Shown: positions 26,221-35,432 of the stretch, piece by piece
How the letters are laid out: each line of letters starts with the position of its first letter
Position numbering within the stretch: position 1 is the stretch's first letter
From: Paractinoplanes polyasparticus
GTDB taxonomy: Bacteria > Actinomycetota > Actinomycetes > Mycobacteriales > Micromonosporaceae
Length of the DNA stretch: 64,000 nt
Reading direction: 5' to 3'
NCBI RefSeq assembly: GCF_019710575.1
Contig: NZ_JAHWFK010000005.1
Span: forward strand, 1-64,000
Program-made: the position numbers and the translations under genes
Notes under the pieces: model-generated
What the model was told of the DNA's origin: nothing
The model's input: the letters and a program-made list of their open reading frames with translations, nothing else
Databases searched by the model: none

Positions 26221-28758
26221 GTGCCGCTGGGGAAGCAGGCGCCACCCGATCCGGCGGCGGCGCGAGGGCTGGACGATCTCGCCGACGGGTTGCGGCGGTT
26301 GAAGGCATGGGCCGGGGATCCCTCGTACGAGACGATCAAGGAGCGGGTGAACACCGGTGGGGGCGAGCCGGTGTCCCGATCGACGGTCGCGTACTGCTTT
26401 CAGCCGGGGCGGCGGCGGTTCGACACCGGTCTGGTGCTTGCGGTGGTTCGGGCACTACATGCCGACGAGGCATACGTGGGCCGGTGGCGCTGGGCGCTGC
26501 GGTCGGTGAGCGGCGAGATCGAGGCCGTGTCGCAGGTGCGGGCGCACGACAAGCTGCCGCCGGATCTGATGGGCTTCACCGGGCGCGACCACGAGCTCGA
26601 CCGGCTGCACGACGCCCTGGAGCAGGCGACCGGCAGCGCCGGCCCCGTCGTCATCTCGGCCATCGAGGGGATGGCCGGGGTCGGCAAGACGCAGCTGGCC
26701 ATCCACGCCGGGCACCAGCTGCACCGGCGGCAGCCGTTCGAGCGGGTGCTGTTCGTCAACCTGCGGGGGTTCGATCCCGACCCGGCCCAGCCGCCGGCCG
26801 ATCCGGCTGCGGTGCTCGACGGGTTCCTGCGCCTGCTCGGCCAGTCCGGCCAGGTGCCGCACGGTCTGGAGGCCCGCACCGCCGCCTACCGGGAACGGCT
26901 CATCGGCGTACGGGCCCTGGTGGTGCTCGACAACGCCGCCACCGTGGAGCAGGTCCGGCCGCTGCTGCCGGCCACCCCGGGCTGCCTGACCGTGGTGACC
27001 AGCCGGCGCAGCCTGACCGGTCTGGACTCGGCCATCCACCTGGCGGTCGACGTGTTCACCCCGGACGAGGCGCTGGCCTTCCTCGCCCACGCCGTGCCGG
27101 GGGTGCCGGTCGGCGCGGATCCCGGCGCGGCGGCCCGCATCGCCCACCGGTGCGGCTACCTGCCGCTGGCCCTGGGCCTGGTCGCCGGGCACATCGCCGG
27201 CACCCCGGACTGGACGCTGACCGACCACGCCGAACGCCTCGACGAGCGCCACCGCCTGCGGCGGCTCGACTCCGGCGTCGAACTGGCCCTCGACCTGTCG
27301 TACCAGCATCTGCCGGCCGACCGCCGACGCCTGTTGCGGCTGCTCGCGTTGCATCCGGGGCAGGACTTCGACCCGTACGCCACCGCCGCCCTGACCGGCA
27401 CCGATGTGGACACCGCACGGGTCAGTCTGCGCCACCTGCGTCAGGACCACCTGTTGCAGCCGGCCGGCGAGGAGCGCTACACGTTCCACGACCTCGTCCG
27501 TGCGTACAGCGCTGTCATGGCGGCCGAGGAGGAACGCCCGGCGGAACGCCGCGACGCGCTGACGCAGCTGTTCGACCACTACCTGGCCACCGCGGCGGCC
27601 GCCATGGACGTCCTGTACTCGGCCGAGACCTACCTGCGGCCGCGGATCGACCGGGACGGTCACCACGTGCCCGACCTGAGCGACCCCGACGACGCCCGGA
27701 GGTGGCTGGACACCGAGCGCCCGACCCTGATCGCGGTCGCGGCCTTCACGGCGGCCAACGGCTGGGAGTCGCACACGACGCGGATGTCGCGGGTCCTGTT
27801 CCGCTACTTCGACGGCGGGCACCACACCGACGGGCTGACCGTGCACGGCCACGCCCTGCAGGCGGCGAGCCGCAGCGGCGACGCTGCCGGACGCGCACAC
27901 GCCCTGACCGACCTCGGGGTCACCCACATCCACCTCGGCCGCAACGACGCCGCCCGCGACCACCTGCACCGCGCCGCCGAGCTGTTCGGGCAGCTCGGCG
28001 ACCTGGCCGGTCTCGCCCGTACGCAGAACAACCTGGGCATGGCCGCGGAGAGCTCCGGCGACTTCCCGGCCGCCACCGGCCACTACCAGCAGGCCCGGGA
28101 TCTGCACCGGCAGGTGGGCAACCGGACCGGCGAGGCGGGAACGCTCCGCAACCTCGGCAACGTGGCGGGGCAGTCGGGCCGCTACGACGCCGCCACCGAG
28201 CATTTCACGCAGGCCCTGGCACTGACCCGGCAGATCGGCCACCGCGTCGGCGAGGCGGGCGCGTTGAACGGCCTGGGCGAGGTCGACATGCGCTCCGGCC
28301 GCTACGAGCAGGCCCAGGATCACCTGGAACAGTGCCTGGCCCTGTTCCGCCGGCTCGGCAACCGCCTCGGGGAGGCCGACACCTTGGAAAGCCTCGGCCG
28401 GCTGCACACCCGGCTCGGCCGCCCGGAACAGGCCGAGGAGTGCTATCAGCGGGTGCTGACCATCTGCCGCGAGAGCGGCTACCGGCTGGGCGAGGCGGGC
28501 GCCCTGAACGGCCTGGGCGAGGCGGCCCACGCCACCGGCCGCCGCGCCGCCGCCGTCGAGCTGCACACCGCGGCCGGGGCGGTCGCCGTTGCGGCGGGCG
28601 CGCTCGACCAGAGCGCCCGCGCCCACGCCGGCCTCGGCCACGCCCACCGGGCCCTGGGCGACCCGGCCCGGGCCCGCGAGCACTACGAGCAGGCGCTGGC
28701 TGTGTTCACCGGCCTCGGCATGCCGGAGGCCGACGAGATCCGGGCGCACCTGGGCTGA
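26221..28758 (+). CDS. STAND ATPase regulator (HTH-like + NB-ARC + TPR), paralog 1
   Basis: An 845-residue protein. Residues ~15-100 form a conserved N-terminal domain (LRRLKAWAGDPSY...FQPGRRRFDTGLVLAVVRAL) that looks like a helical DNA- or protein-binding module. NB-ARC follows with Walker A GMAGVGKT at ~150-157, Walker B LVVLDN and GYLPLALG (GxP). TPR repeats fill ~530 to the end. GTG 26221 follows GGGGAGGG and aligns with the start of the paralog at 35433; GTG 26179 is the alternative. This is the AfsR/NB-ARC class without a SARP winged helix. It is probably an ATP-switch regulator or a conflict-type sensor. Confidence 0.87.
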   Translation: MPLGKQAPPDPAAARGLDDLADGLRRLKAWAGDPSYETIKERVNTGGGEPVSRSTVAYCFQPGRRRFDTGLVLAVVRALHADEAYVGRWRWALRSVSGEIEAVSQVRAHDKLPPDLMGFTGRDHELDRLHDALEQATGSAGPVVISAIEGMAGVGKTQLAIHAGHQLHRRQPFERVLFVNLRGFDPDPAQPPADPAAVLDGFLRLLGQSGQVPHGLEARTAAYRERLIGVRALVVLDNAATVEQVRPLLPATPGCLTVVTSRRSLTGLDSAIHLAVDVFTPDEALAFLAHAVPGVPVGADPGAAARIAHRCGYLPLALGLVAGHIAGTPDWTLTDHAERLDERHRLRRLDSGVELALDLSYQHLPADRRRLLRLLALHPGQDFDPYATAALTGTDVDTARVSLRHLRQDHLLQPAGEERYTFHDLVRAYSAVMAAEEERPAERRDALTQLFDHYLATAAAAMDVLYSAETYLRPRIDRDGHHVPDLSDPDDARRWLDTERPTLIAVAAFTAANGWESHTTRMSRVLFRYFDGGHHTDGLTVHGHALQAASRSGDAAGRAHALTDLGVTHIHLGRNDAARDHLHRAAELFGQLGDLAGLARTQNNLGMAAESSGDFPAATGHYQQARDLHRQVGNRTGEAGTLRNLGNVAGQSGRYDAATEHFTQALALTRQIGHRVGEAGALNGLGEVDMRSGRYEQAQDHLEQCLALFRRLGNRLGEADTLESLGRLHTRLGRPEQAEECYQRVLTICRESGYRLGEAGALNGLGEAAHATGRRAAAVELHTAAGAVAVAAGALDQSARAHAGLGHAHRALGDPARAREHYEQALAVFTGLGMPEADEIRAHLG

Positions 28759-28770
28759 CCGCCCACCCGG

Positions 28771-30411
28771 TCAGCGGCCGGGACGCTCCCGGCGGACCGT
28801 CGGACGGCGGCCGCGGATGGTCGCCTGGGACAGCGCCTTGATGACGCGTTCGGCGGCCGAGTCGGGCACCTCGACCAGCGAGAAGCGGTCGGTGATCTGG
28901 ATCGCGCCGATGTCGCGGGCGGGCAGCCCGGACTCGCCGGCGATGGCGCCGACCAGGTCTTGCGGGCGCAGGCCGACGCGGCGGCCGAGGCCGACGAACA
29001 GGCGGGTCACCCCGGAGTCGGTGGGCCGCTGCCGGGTCTCCTTGTCGCGGCGGGCCGGGGCGGGCGACGGGATCTCCGGCTCGTCGACGTCGCCGCCGGC
29101 CGCCTCGTGCAGCAGCTTCACCGCGGCCAGGGCGACGTTCTCGATGTCGTAGTCGTCGGTCAGCGAGTCGATCACCACGCGGAAACGCTCGAGGCCGTCG
29201 TCCTCGAGGGCGGCCTGCAACGAGGCGCGCGTCAGCTCGAGCCGGCGCGCGCGCAGGTCGGTCACCGTGGGCAGCCGCTCGATCGGGATCCGGCGGCCGA
29301 TCAGGCGCTCGATGGCCTTGAGCATGCGCTGCTCACGCGGTTCGGCCAGGGTGATCGCGACGCCCTCGCGCCCGGCCCGGCCGACCCGGCCGATCCGGTG
29401 CACGTACGCCTCGGGCGCGGACGGCACGTTGAAGTTGATCACGTGGGTGAGCTGTTCGACGTCGAGCCCGCGGGCGGCGACGTCGGTGGCCACGAGCAGT
29501 TCGGTGCTGCCGCCGCGCAGCCGGCCCATCACCCGGTCACGCTGGTCCTGGCTCATCCCGCCGTGCAGCGCCTCGGCCCGGTAACCACGCCCGTTGAGCG
29601 CCTCGGTGACCTGGTCGACCTCTTCGCGGGTACGGCAGAAGACGATCGCCGCCGTGGGCGCCTCGACGTCGAGGATCCGGCCGAGCGCGGCCGCCTTGTG
29701 CGGACGGCCCACGATGTACGCGCTCTGACGCACCAGCGGCATCTCGCCCGGCGCCGAGTCCTCCCGGCCCATCCGGATCCGGACCGGCTCGCGCAGGTGG
29801 CGGCGGGCGATGGCGTCGATCCGCGGCGGCATGGTGGCCGAGAACAGCACGGTCTGCCGTTCGTCCGGGGTCTCGGCCAGGATCGCCTCGATGTCCTCGG
29901 CGAAGCCCATGTCGAGCATCTCGTCGGCCTCGTCGAGCACCACGGTCCGCACGTCGCTCAGGTCGAGGGTGCCGCGGCTGATGTGGTCGAGCACGCGGCC
30001 GGGCGTGCCCACCACGACCTGCACCCCGCGCTGCAGCGCCTGCAGCTGCCGTCCGATCGGCTGGCCACCGTAGACCGGCAGCACGCGGACGTTCAGCTCG
30101 CGCCCGTACCGGTGGACCGCCTGCGAGACCTGCTCGGCCAGCTCACGGGTCGGCACGAGGGCAAGCGCCTGCGGCCCGGCCGTCCGGTCGGCGGTGAGCG
30201 ACTGCAGGATCGGCAGGGCGAACGCCGCGGTCTTGCCGGTGCCGGTGGCGGCCTGCCCCACCAGATCGTGCCCGGCCAGCACGGGCGGGATCGCCTCACG
30301 CTGAATCGGGGTGGGCTCTTCATAGCCGAGGCTCAGGAGCGCGCGCAGCAGCTCCGGTCGAAGCCCCAATCCCGCGAAGCCAACCTCGGACTCGACCAGG
30401 TCTTCGTCCAT
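28771..30411 (-). CDS. DEAD-box RNA helicase (DeaD/CsdA-like)
   Basis: A 546-residue helicase. The Q motif is GYEEPTPIQREA, motif I ATGTGKT, motif II LDEADEML, motif III FSATMP, motif V ATDVAARGLDV and motif VI HRIGRVGRAGR. A C-terminal DbpA-type RNA-binding domain follows (TRLFVGLGRRVGLRPQDLVG). It remodels structured RNA, typically in ribosome assembly and cold adaptation. I chose ATG 30411 because the longer frame adds residues of poor composition. It is convergent with the first STAND gene, with only 12 bp between stops. Confidence 0.92.
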   Translation of the reverse strand: MDEDLVESEVGFAGLGLRPELLRALLSLGYEEPTPIQREAIPPVLAGHDLVGQAATGTGKTAAFALPILQSLTADRTAGPQALALVPTRELAEQVSQAVHRYGRELNVRVLPVYGGQPIGRQLQALQRGVQVVVGTPGRVLDHISRGTLDLSDVRTVVLDEADEMLDMGFAEDIEAILAETPDERQTVLFSATMPPRIDAIARRHLREPVRIRMGREDSAPGEMPLVRQSAYIVGRPHKAAALGRILDVEAPTAAIVFCRTREEVDQVTEALNGRGYRAEALHGGMSQDQRDRVMGRLRGGSTELLVATDVAARGLDVEQLTHVINFNVPSAPEAYVHRIGRVGRAGREGVAITLAEPREQRMLKAIERLIGRRIPIERLPTVTDLRARRLELTRASLQAALEDDGLERFRVVIDSLTDDYDIENVALAAVKLLHEAAGGDVDEPEIPSPAPARRDKETRQRPTDSGVTRLFVGLGRRVGLRPQDLVGAIAGESGLPARDIGAIQITDRFSLVEVPDSAAERVIKALSQATIRGRRPTVRRERPGR

Positions 30412-30570
30412 GACCAGCAGTTTACGAGCCGCCCCATTCGCGTCGTCCCGCGAGGTCTCCGGCGTGACACCTTGACCGGTCCGACGGTCGCCGATTTCTC
30501 GCTCAAGCACGGCTTCTGCCTGCCGATGGACGAGATGACCAGCACAGGACCGGCAAGAAGGGCACGCCCC

Positions 30571-31080
30571 ATGCAACCGTCTCCCCCGCCGCCGTGGATG
30601 GTGCAGTACAACCCGCAGGCGCCGGCCGCGCGTGCCCGGAATGTTCCACGGAAGGCCCTCGTCGTCGGTGTGATCGCCGTCGGGGCGTTACTGGGCGCCG
30701 GCACGGCGGGGGTCAACGCGTACGCCAAGCACCAGGTCTGCGCGGCGCTCGAGGGCGACTCCTCGCTGACCGGATCGGCCGGTTCCGAGGCTCCCACCGA
30801 GGCCCAGTTCACGCAGGTCCGCAAGGGCGCCGACCAGATGCGCGGCTATGCACGCATGCTGGTCATCGACGGCGACCTGCGCTCCGCGGTCAACGGTCTC
30901 GCCGACGACGCCGACCAGCTCGTCGACGTGCTCGCCACCACCGGCACCGGATCGGTCGACCGGATCGCGGGCGGCGGTGGCATGACCGAGTTGCTGACCA
31001 TCGCCGGTTCGGTGAACAGCCACGCCCGCGCCGCTCAGCGCGCCTGCGACCTGCCGGTGACCGGCATCTTCAGGCATTGA
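30571..31080 (+). CDS. Membrane-anchored hypothetical protein, 169 aa
   Basis: A proline-rich cytoplasmic start (MQPSPPPPWMVQYNPQ), one membrane helix (ALVVGVIAVGALLGAGTAGV) and an extracytoplasmic helical domain of about 110 residues with two cysteines. This is the common actinobacterial layout of anchored proteins of unknown function. AAGGG lies nine bases before ATG 30571. In-frame ATGs at 30526 and 30535 would add up to 15 residues. It is divergent from the helicase. Confidence 0.7.
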   Translation: MQPSPPPPWMVQYNPQAPAARARNVPRKALVVGVIAVGALLGAGTAGVNAYAKHQVCAALEGDSSLTGSAGSEAPTEAQFTQVRKGADQMRGYARMLVIDGDLRSAVNGLADDADQLVDVLATTGTGSVDRIAGGGGMTELLTIAGSVNSHARAAQRACDLPVTGIFRH

Positions 31081-31131
31081 CCATCGACGCCCTCCGCCGA
31101 CCGGGAGGTCGGACGGCGGAAACGGCTGCTG

Positions 31132-31160
31132 TTGATTCGTGGGGGCCGCGAACCTAGCCT
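31132..31160 (+). promoter_or_regulatory. Leaderless promoter of the GAF-LuxR regulator
   Basis: TTGATT (31132-31137), a 17-bp spacer and TAGCCT (31155-31160) end seven bases before ATG 31168, implying a leaderless or nearly leaderless transcript. Confidence 0.5.
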
Positions 31161-31167
31161 CCGAGGT

Positions 31168-32160
31168 ATGCCCGGAGTGGGGTTTCGGCTCGATGCGGCG
31201 GTCGCCGACGTGTACGGCGACCTGCGGCTGGCGCCTGTGCTGCGGCGGCTGCTGCGGCACAGCGGGCGGCTGACCGGCTCCGCGGCGGGCAGCATCTCGC
31301 TGGTCGACGCGGCCCGCGGGCAGTACGTGAAGGCGGCCGAGATCGGGGCGCGGTGCCGGCTCGGGCAGCGGTTCCCCCTCGACGAAGGCGCGACCGGGCG
31401 GGCGTTCGACCGGCGGCGGCCGGTGGTCATCCCCGACTACGGGCGGCTGCGCGCGGGGCATCTGGCCGGCACCGATCCGGCCAGCCGGGGCGCGGCGGTA
31501 GCCGTGCCCATCTGGTGGCGGGGCGACGTCATCGCGGTCGACGTGGTGTTCGCGCCGGATGCCGGCGACTTCAGCGCGGGCGCGGTCGACGACCTGGAAG
31601 CGCTGGCCCAGACGGCGGCGGCCGCGATCGTCGTGTCGGGGCGGCACGACCCGTCGCTGGCCGCTCTGATCGCCCGGCGGGTGCCCGCCACGGTCACCGA
31701 GGCCGGCGCCGTGCGGCCCGTCTCGCCTGCGGTCGCCCGCATCGCCACCGACCTGGTCGCCGCTGCGGCGCGCGCCGCCGGGCACGGGTCGCAGCGAGTT
31801 GCGCTGGTCTACGGCGAGGACGGTCTGCGGCTGCTGGTGCAGCAGGAGGGCGGCCTGCGCGCCGACGGGGAGCTGCGCCGCGAGGGCGTCACGGTCGAGG
31901 AGGTGCCGGGCTGGGGTGTGCTGGTGCGCGCCGAATTCCCGTACGCGCTGGAACCGCCGCCCTTCTCGCCGCGCGAGGCCGAGGTGCTGGCCCTGCTGCG
32001 GGAGGGGCTGACCGACCGCGAGATCGCCGCGCGCCTGGTGGTCTCGCCCAAGACGGTCGAGAAGCACGTCGCCGCCGTCCTGCGGAAAACCGGAACGACC
32101 CGGCGGACGGCAGCTGTGGTTCACGCCCTCGACAACGGGTGGATTCCCCCATACCGGTGA
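31168..32160 (+). CDS. GAF-domain LuxR-family transcriptional regulator
   Basis: A 330-residue regulator with an N-terminal GAF-like sensor (residues ~15-160: GSISLVDAARGQYVKAAEIG, FPLDEGATGRAFDRRRPVV) and a C-terminal LuxR helix-turn-helix (FSPREAEVLALLREGLTDRE, SPKTVEKHVAAVLRKTGTTR). It has no receiver domain, so a small molecule or redox state is probably sensed. It lies 28 bp upstream of the aldolase and in the same direction, so it likely controls, and may be co-transcribed with, the aldolase-HAD-DhaL-DhaK cassette. Confidence 0.87.
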   Translation: MPGVGFRLDAAVADVYGDLRLAPVLRRLLRHSGRLTGSAAGSISLVDAARGQYVKAAEIGARCRLGQRFPLDEGATGRAFDRRRPVVIPDYGRLRAGHLAGTDPASRGAAVAVPIWWRGDVIAVDVVFAPDAGDFSAGAVDDLEALAQTAAAAIVVSGRHDPSLAALIARRVPATVTEAGAVRPVSPAVARIATDLVAAAARAAGHGSQRVALVYGEDGLRLLVQQEGGLRADGELRREGVTVEEVPGWGVLVRAEFPYALEPPPFSPREAEVLALLREGLTDREIAARLVVSPKTVEKHVAAVLRKTGTTRRTAAVVHALDNGWIPPYR

Positions 32161-32187
32161 CCGGCGCCACCGGCTTGACTGAGGCCC

Positions 32188-33048
32188 GTGCCCATCGTCG
32201 CGCTGAAGGACATCCTGGACCGTGCGCTCGCCGAGCGGTACGGGGTCGCCGCCATCAACATCATCAACGACCTCACCATCGAGGCGGTCGTCGCGGCCGC
32301 CGCCGAGGAACGGGCGCCGGTCATCCTGCAGACCTCGGTCAAGACCGTCCGGCAGTACGGCCGGCGGCAGCTCCACGACATCGTCGAGGCGCTGGTCCGC
32401 GAGGCTGACGTGCCGGTCACGCTGCATCTCGACCACTGTCCCGACCGTACGGTGATCTCGGACTGCCTCGACGGCGGCTGGAACTCCGTGCTGTTCGACG
32501 CGCACGAGCTCGACGTCGCCGAGAACCTGCGGCAGACCACCGAGGTGGTGGCCGAGGCCCGCAAGACCGGCGCCCACGTCGAGGGCGAGATCGAGGGCAT
32601 CCAGGGCGTCGAGGACGACGTCGGCTCCGACGACGCGCCACGGGTGCAGAGCCTCGAGGTCGCGGTCGACTTCATCGAGCGTACGGGGGTCGACTGCTTC
32701 GCACCGGCCATCGGCAACGCCCACGGCCAATACCGGCAGGCGCCCGTGCTGGACGCCCGGCGGATCACCGACCTGGTCGCGGCGACCGGCGTCCCGATGG
32801 CGCTGCACGGCGGCACCGGGCTCTCCGACGACCAGTTCACCGACCTGATCGCCCGCGGCTGCGCCAAGGTGAACATCTCCACCGCGCTCAAAGAGACGTT
32901 CATGAAGTCCGGCCTGGAATTCCTGCGCGAGACGGCCGAGCGCGACAAGTGGGACCCGCCGTCACTGTTCCGGCACCAGCGGACGGCGGTGCTGGAAATG
33001 GCCCGGCGGCACATTCGGCTGTTCGGCGGATCGGGGCGGGCCTGGTGA
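32188..33048 (+). CDS. Class II (zinc) ketose-bisphosphate aldolase
   Basis: A 286-residue class II aldolase of the FbaA/KbaY/GatY family. Zinc and phosphate ligands appear in LHLDHC, EGEIEGIQGVED, AIGNAHGQY and MALHGGTGLSD, followed by VNISTAL. It reversibly splits a ketose (bis)phosphate into dihydroxyacetone phosphate and an aldehyde. It starts at GTG 32188, and its stop overlaps the HAD gene start (GTGA). With DhaK/DhaL downstream, the cassette may interconvert dihydroxyacetone-type C3/C4 compounds and sugar phosphates; the specific substrate is not readable from sequence. Confidence 0.9.
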   Translation: MPIVALKDILDRALAERYGVAAINIINDLTIEAVVAAAAEERAPVILQTSVKTVRQYGRRQLHDIVEALVREADVPVTLHLDHCPDRTVISDCLDGGWNSVLFDAHELDVAENLRQTTEVVAEARKTGAHVEGEIEGIQGVEDDVGSDDAPRVQSLEVAVDFIERTGVDCFAPAIGNAHGQYRQAPVLDARRITDLVAATGVPMALHGGTGLSDDQFTDLIARGCAKVNISTALKETFMKSGLEFLRETAERDKWDPPSLFRHQRTAVLEMARRHIRLFGGSGRAW

Positions 33049-33809
33049 CCGCGCTGATCTTCGACTGTGACGGGGTTCTGGCCGACACCGAGCGCTACGG
33101 GCACCTGCCCGCTTTCAACGCCACCTTCGAGCAGTTCGGGCTGCCGGTGCGGTGGAGCGAGCAGGAGTACGGCCGGAAGCTGCGGATCGGCGGCGGCAAG
33201 GAACGAATGGCCAGCCTGTTCGACGACCCGGCGTTCGCCGCCGCGGCCGGCCCGGGTGATCGTACGGAAAAGCTTCTGGCCTGGCACAAGGCCAAGACGG
33301 CGGCGTTCAAGCAGCTGGTGGCGGACGGGAAGGTCCCGGCCCGGCCCGGCATCAAGCGGATCGTCACGGACGCGCTCGAGGCCGGCTGGACCGTCGCCGT
33401 CGCCTCCACCTCGGCCGAGGAGTCCGTGCGGGCGGTGCTGGCGAACGCGGTCGGTCCGGCGGCGGCCGAGATCCCAGTCTTCGCCGGCGACGTGGTGCCG
33501 GCCAAGAAACCCGACCCGGCCATCTACCAGCTGACCGTGCGGAACCTCGGCCTGAACCCGGCCGAAACGCTGGTCGTCGAGGATTCGCGCAACGGCCTGC
33601 TGGCCGCCACCCGGGCCGGGCTGACCTGCGTGGTCACGGTCAACGACTACACCCGCGACGAGCAGTTCGACGAGGCGGTCCTGGTCGTCCCGGAACTGGG
33701 CGACCCCGGCCGTCCCCCGGTCGAGGTGCTGGCCAACCGGGGCGCGGCGCGGCCCGGGGCCTATCTCACGCTCGACGACCTGCGCGCCTGTCTGGGAGGG
33801 CCGGCATGA
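33045..33809 (+). CDS. HAD-superfamily phosphatase/phosphoglucomutase-like (CbbY type)
   Basis: A 254-residue HAD hydrolase. Motif I is LIFDCDGVLADTE (DxD nucleophile), motif II AVASTSAEESV, motif III AKKPDPAIY and motif IV VVEDSRNG, with a helical cap between I and II, as in CbbY/GS1-like sugar-phosphate phosphatases. GTG 33045 overlaps the aldolase stop and its own stop overlaps DhaL (ATGA). It probably dephosphorylates an intermediate made by the aldolase or kinase. Confidence 0.9.
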   Translation: MTALIFDCDGVLADTERYGHLPAFNATFEQFGLPVRWSEQEYGRKLRIGGGKERMASLFDDPAFAAAAGPGDRTEKLLAWHKAKTAAFKQLVADGKVPARPGIKRIVTDALEAGWTVAVASTSAEESVRAVLANAVGPAAAEIPVFAGDVVPAKKPDPAIYQLTVRNLGLNPAETLVVEDSRNGLLAATRAGLTCVVTVNDYTRDEQFDEAVLVVPELGDPGRPPVEVLANRGAARPGAYLTLDDLRACLGGPA

Positions 33810-34420
33810 CGATGCGGCAGACCGAGTTCGTCGTCCGGGTGATCGCCGAGACGGCCATCGAGAACGAGAAGTACTTCGGCGACCTGGACTCGGTGGTCGG
33901 CGACGGCGACTTCGGCTATTCGCTGGCCCGCGGCTTCGAGAAGCTGCTCGAGGGCTGGGACGGCCTTGACCGCACCGACCCGGGAACGTTCCTCAAGAAG
34001 TGCGGCATCGTGATCACGTCACGCATCGGCGGCACGTCCGGCCCGATCTGGGGCACCGGATTCCTGCGGGCCGGCGCGGCCGCCGGGGACGCGGCCGAGC
34101 TGACCGCCGTGCAGGTGGTCGCGATGCTCCGGGCGGCCATCGAGGGCATCAAGGCGCGCGGGCAGTCCGACGTCGGCGACAAGACGCTGCTCGACGCGCT
34201 GGTCCCGATGACCGACGCGCTGGCCTCCGGGGGCCTTCCGGCGGCGGCCGTCGCGGTGCGGGAGGCGGCCGACGCCACCGCGGAGATGGTCGCCAAGCGC
34301 GGCCGGGCGGCGTACACGGGCGAGCGCAGCCGCGGCTCGGTCGACGCCGGCGCCATGGCGGTGGCGGTGCTTGTCGAACGGATCAGCGAGACCTGGCCCA
34401 AGCAAGGAGACGCATCGTGA
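33806..34420 (+). CDS. dhaL: Dihydroxyacetone-kinase L-type (ADP/ATP-binding) subunit
   Basis: A 204-residue DhaL/Dak2 domain: the metal-binding VVGDGDFGYSL loop, RIGGTSGPIWGTGFL, and SDVGDKTLLDAL followed by RGRAAYTGERSRGSVDAGA. It holds the nucleotide that phosphorylates DhaK-bound substrate. ATG overlaps the HAD stop, and the DhaK GTG overlaps its own stop. The order DhaL-then-DhaK and the absence of a DhaM gene suggest either an ATP-using enzyme or a PTS donor encoded elsewhere. Confidence 0.93.
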   Translation: MTMRQTEFVVRVIAETAIENEKYFGDLDSVVGDGDFGYSLARGFEKLLEGWDGLDRTDPGTFLKKCGIVITSRIGGTSGPIWGTGFLRAGAAAGDAAELTAVQVVAMLRAAIEGIKARGQSDVGDKTLLDALVPMTDALASGGLPAAAVAVREAADATAEMVAKRGRAAYTGERSRGSVDAGAMAVAVLVERISETWPKQGDAS

Positions 34421-35412
34421 AGAAGTTCGTCAACGACCCCAAGAACTACGTGGCCGAGATGCTCGAGGGCGTCGCGCTGGCCAACCCCGGCGCCCTGCGC
34501 TACGTTCCCGCCTACAACCTGATCATGCGGTCCGACGCCCCGAACGACAACAAGGTGTCCATCGTGCAGGGCTCCGGCTCCGGGCACGAGCCGGCCCACG
34601 TGATGGAGGTGGGCAAGGGCATGCTCGACGCGGCCTGTCCCGGTGACGTGTTCGCCGCCCCGCCGATGGATTACGTCTACGAGACGGCGAAGCTGCTGTC
34701 CTCCCCCAAGGGCGTGCTGCTGCTGGTCAACAACTACACCGGCGACCGGATGGCGTTCGACATGGGCAAGGAGATGGCCGAGGCCGACGGCGTCCGGGCC
34801 GAGATCCTCACCGTCAACGACGACGTCGCGGTGCAGGACTCCACCTACACCGTGGGCCGGCGCGGCGTGGCCGGCAACTTCTTCGTCATCAAGGCCGTGG
34901 GCGCCGCCGCCGAGCAGGGCGCCGAGCTCGACGAGGTGATCCGGGTCGGGAAGAAGGTCAACGACGTCACCCGGACGATGGGGGTCGCGCTCACCGCCTG
35001 CACCCCGCCGGCCAAGGGCTCACCCCTGTTCGAGCTGGGCGCCGACGAGATGGAGTTCGGCGTCGGCATCCACGGCGAACCGGGCCGCGAACGCCGCAAG
35101 TTGAAGGACGCCGACGCGATCGTCGACGACCTGCTCGAGGCCGTGGTCACCGACCTGCCGTACGACCGGGGCGACCGCGTGGCCCTGATGATCAACGGCC
35201 TCGGCGGCACCCCGCTCAGTGAGCTCTACATCCTCTTCCGCCGCGCCCACCAGCGGCTGGCCGACCGGGGCATCACCGTGGGCCGCAGCTACGTGAACGA
35301 ATACTGCACGTCGCTCGACATGGCCGGCGCCTCGCTGACCCTGGTCCGCCTGGACGACGAGATCGAAGGGCTGCTGGCCGCGCCGGCCGAGGCCGCCGTC
35401 CGCGTCTTCTAG
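34417..35412 (+). CDS. dhaK: Dihydroxyacetone-kinase K-type (substrate-binding) subunit
   Basis: A 331-residue DhaK domain starting at GTG 34417 within the DhaL stop. QGSGSGHEPAH (His57) lines the active site, and GVGIHGEPG carries His219, equivalent to the E. coli His that binds the substrate carbonyl covalently. DhaK/DhaL pairs phosphorylate dihydroxyacetone, but actinobacterial homologs are also known to act on tetruloses such as erythrulose, so the substrate here should not be assumed. It is the last gene of the cassette; the second STAND gene begins 20 bp later. Confidence 0.93.
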   Translation: MKKFVNDPKNYVAEMLEGVALANPGALRYVPAYNLIMRSDAPNDNKVSIVQGSGSGHEPAHVMEVGKGMLDAACPGDVFAAPPMDYVYETAKLLSSPKGVLLLVNNYTGDRMAFDMGKEMAEADGVRAEILTVNDDVAVQDSTYTVGRRGVAGNFFVIKAVGAAAEQGAELDEVIRVGKKVNDVTRTMGVALTACTPPAKGSPLFELGADEMEFGVGIHGEPGRERRKLKDADAIVDDLLEAVVTDLPYDRGDRVALMINGLGGTPLSELYILFRRAHQRLADRGITVGRSYVNEYCTSLDMAGASLTLVRLDDEIEGLLAAPAEAAVRVF

Positions 35413-35432
35413 ACACCTATAGGGTTTCGTGC

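Noticed and set aside
26221..28758. SARP-type antibiotic pathway activator
   Set aside because: No OmpR-like winged helix plus BTAD at the N-terminus and no biosynthetic genes around it.
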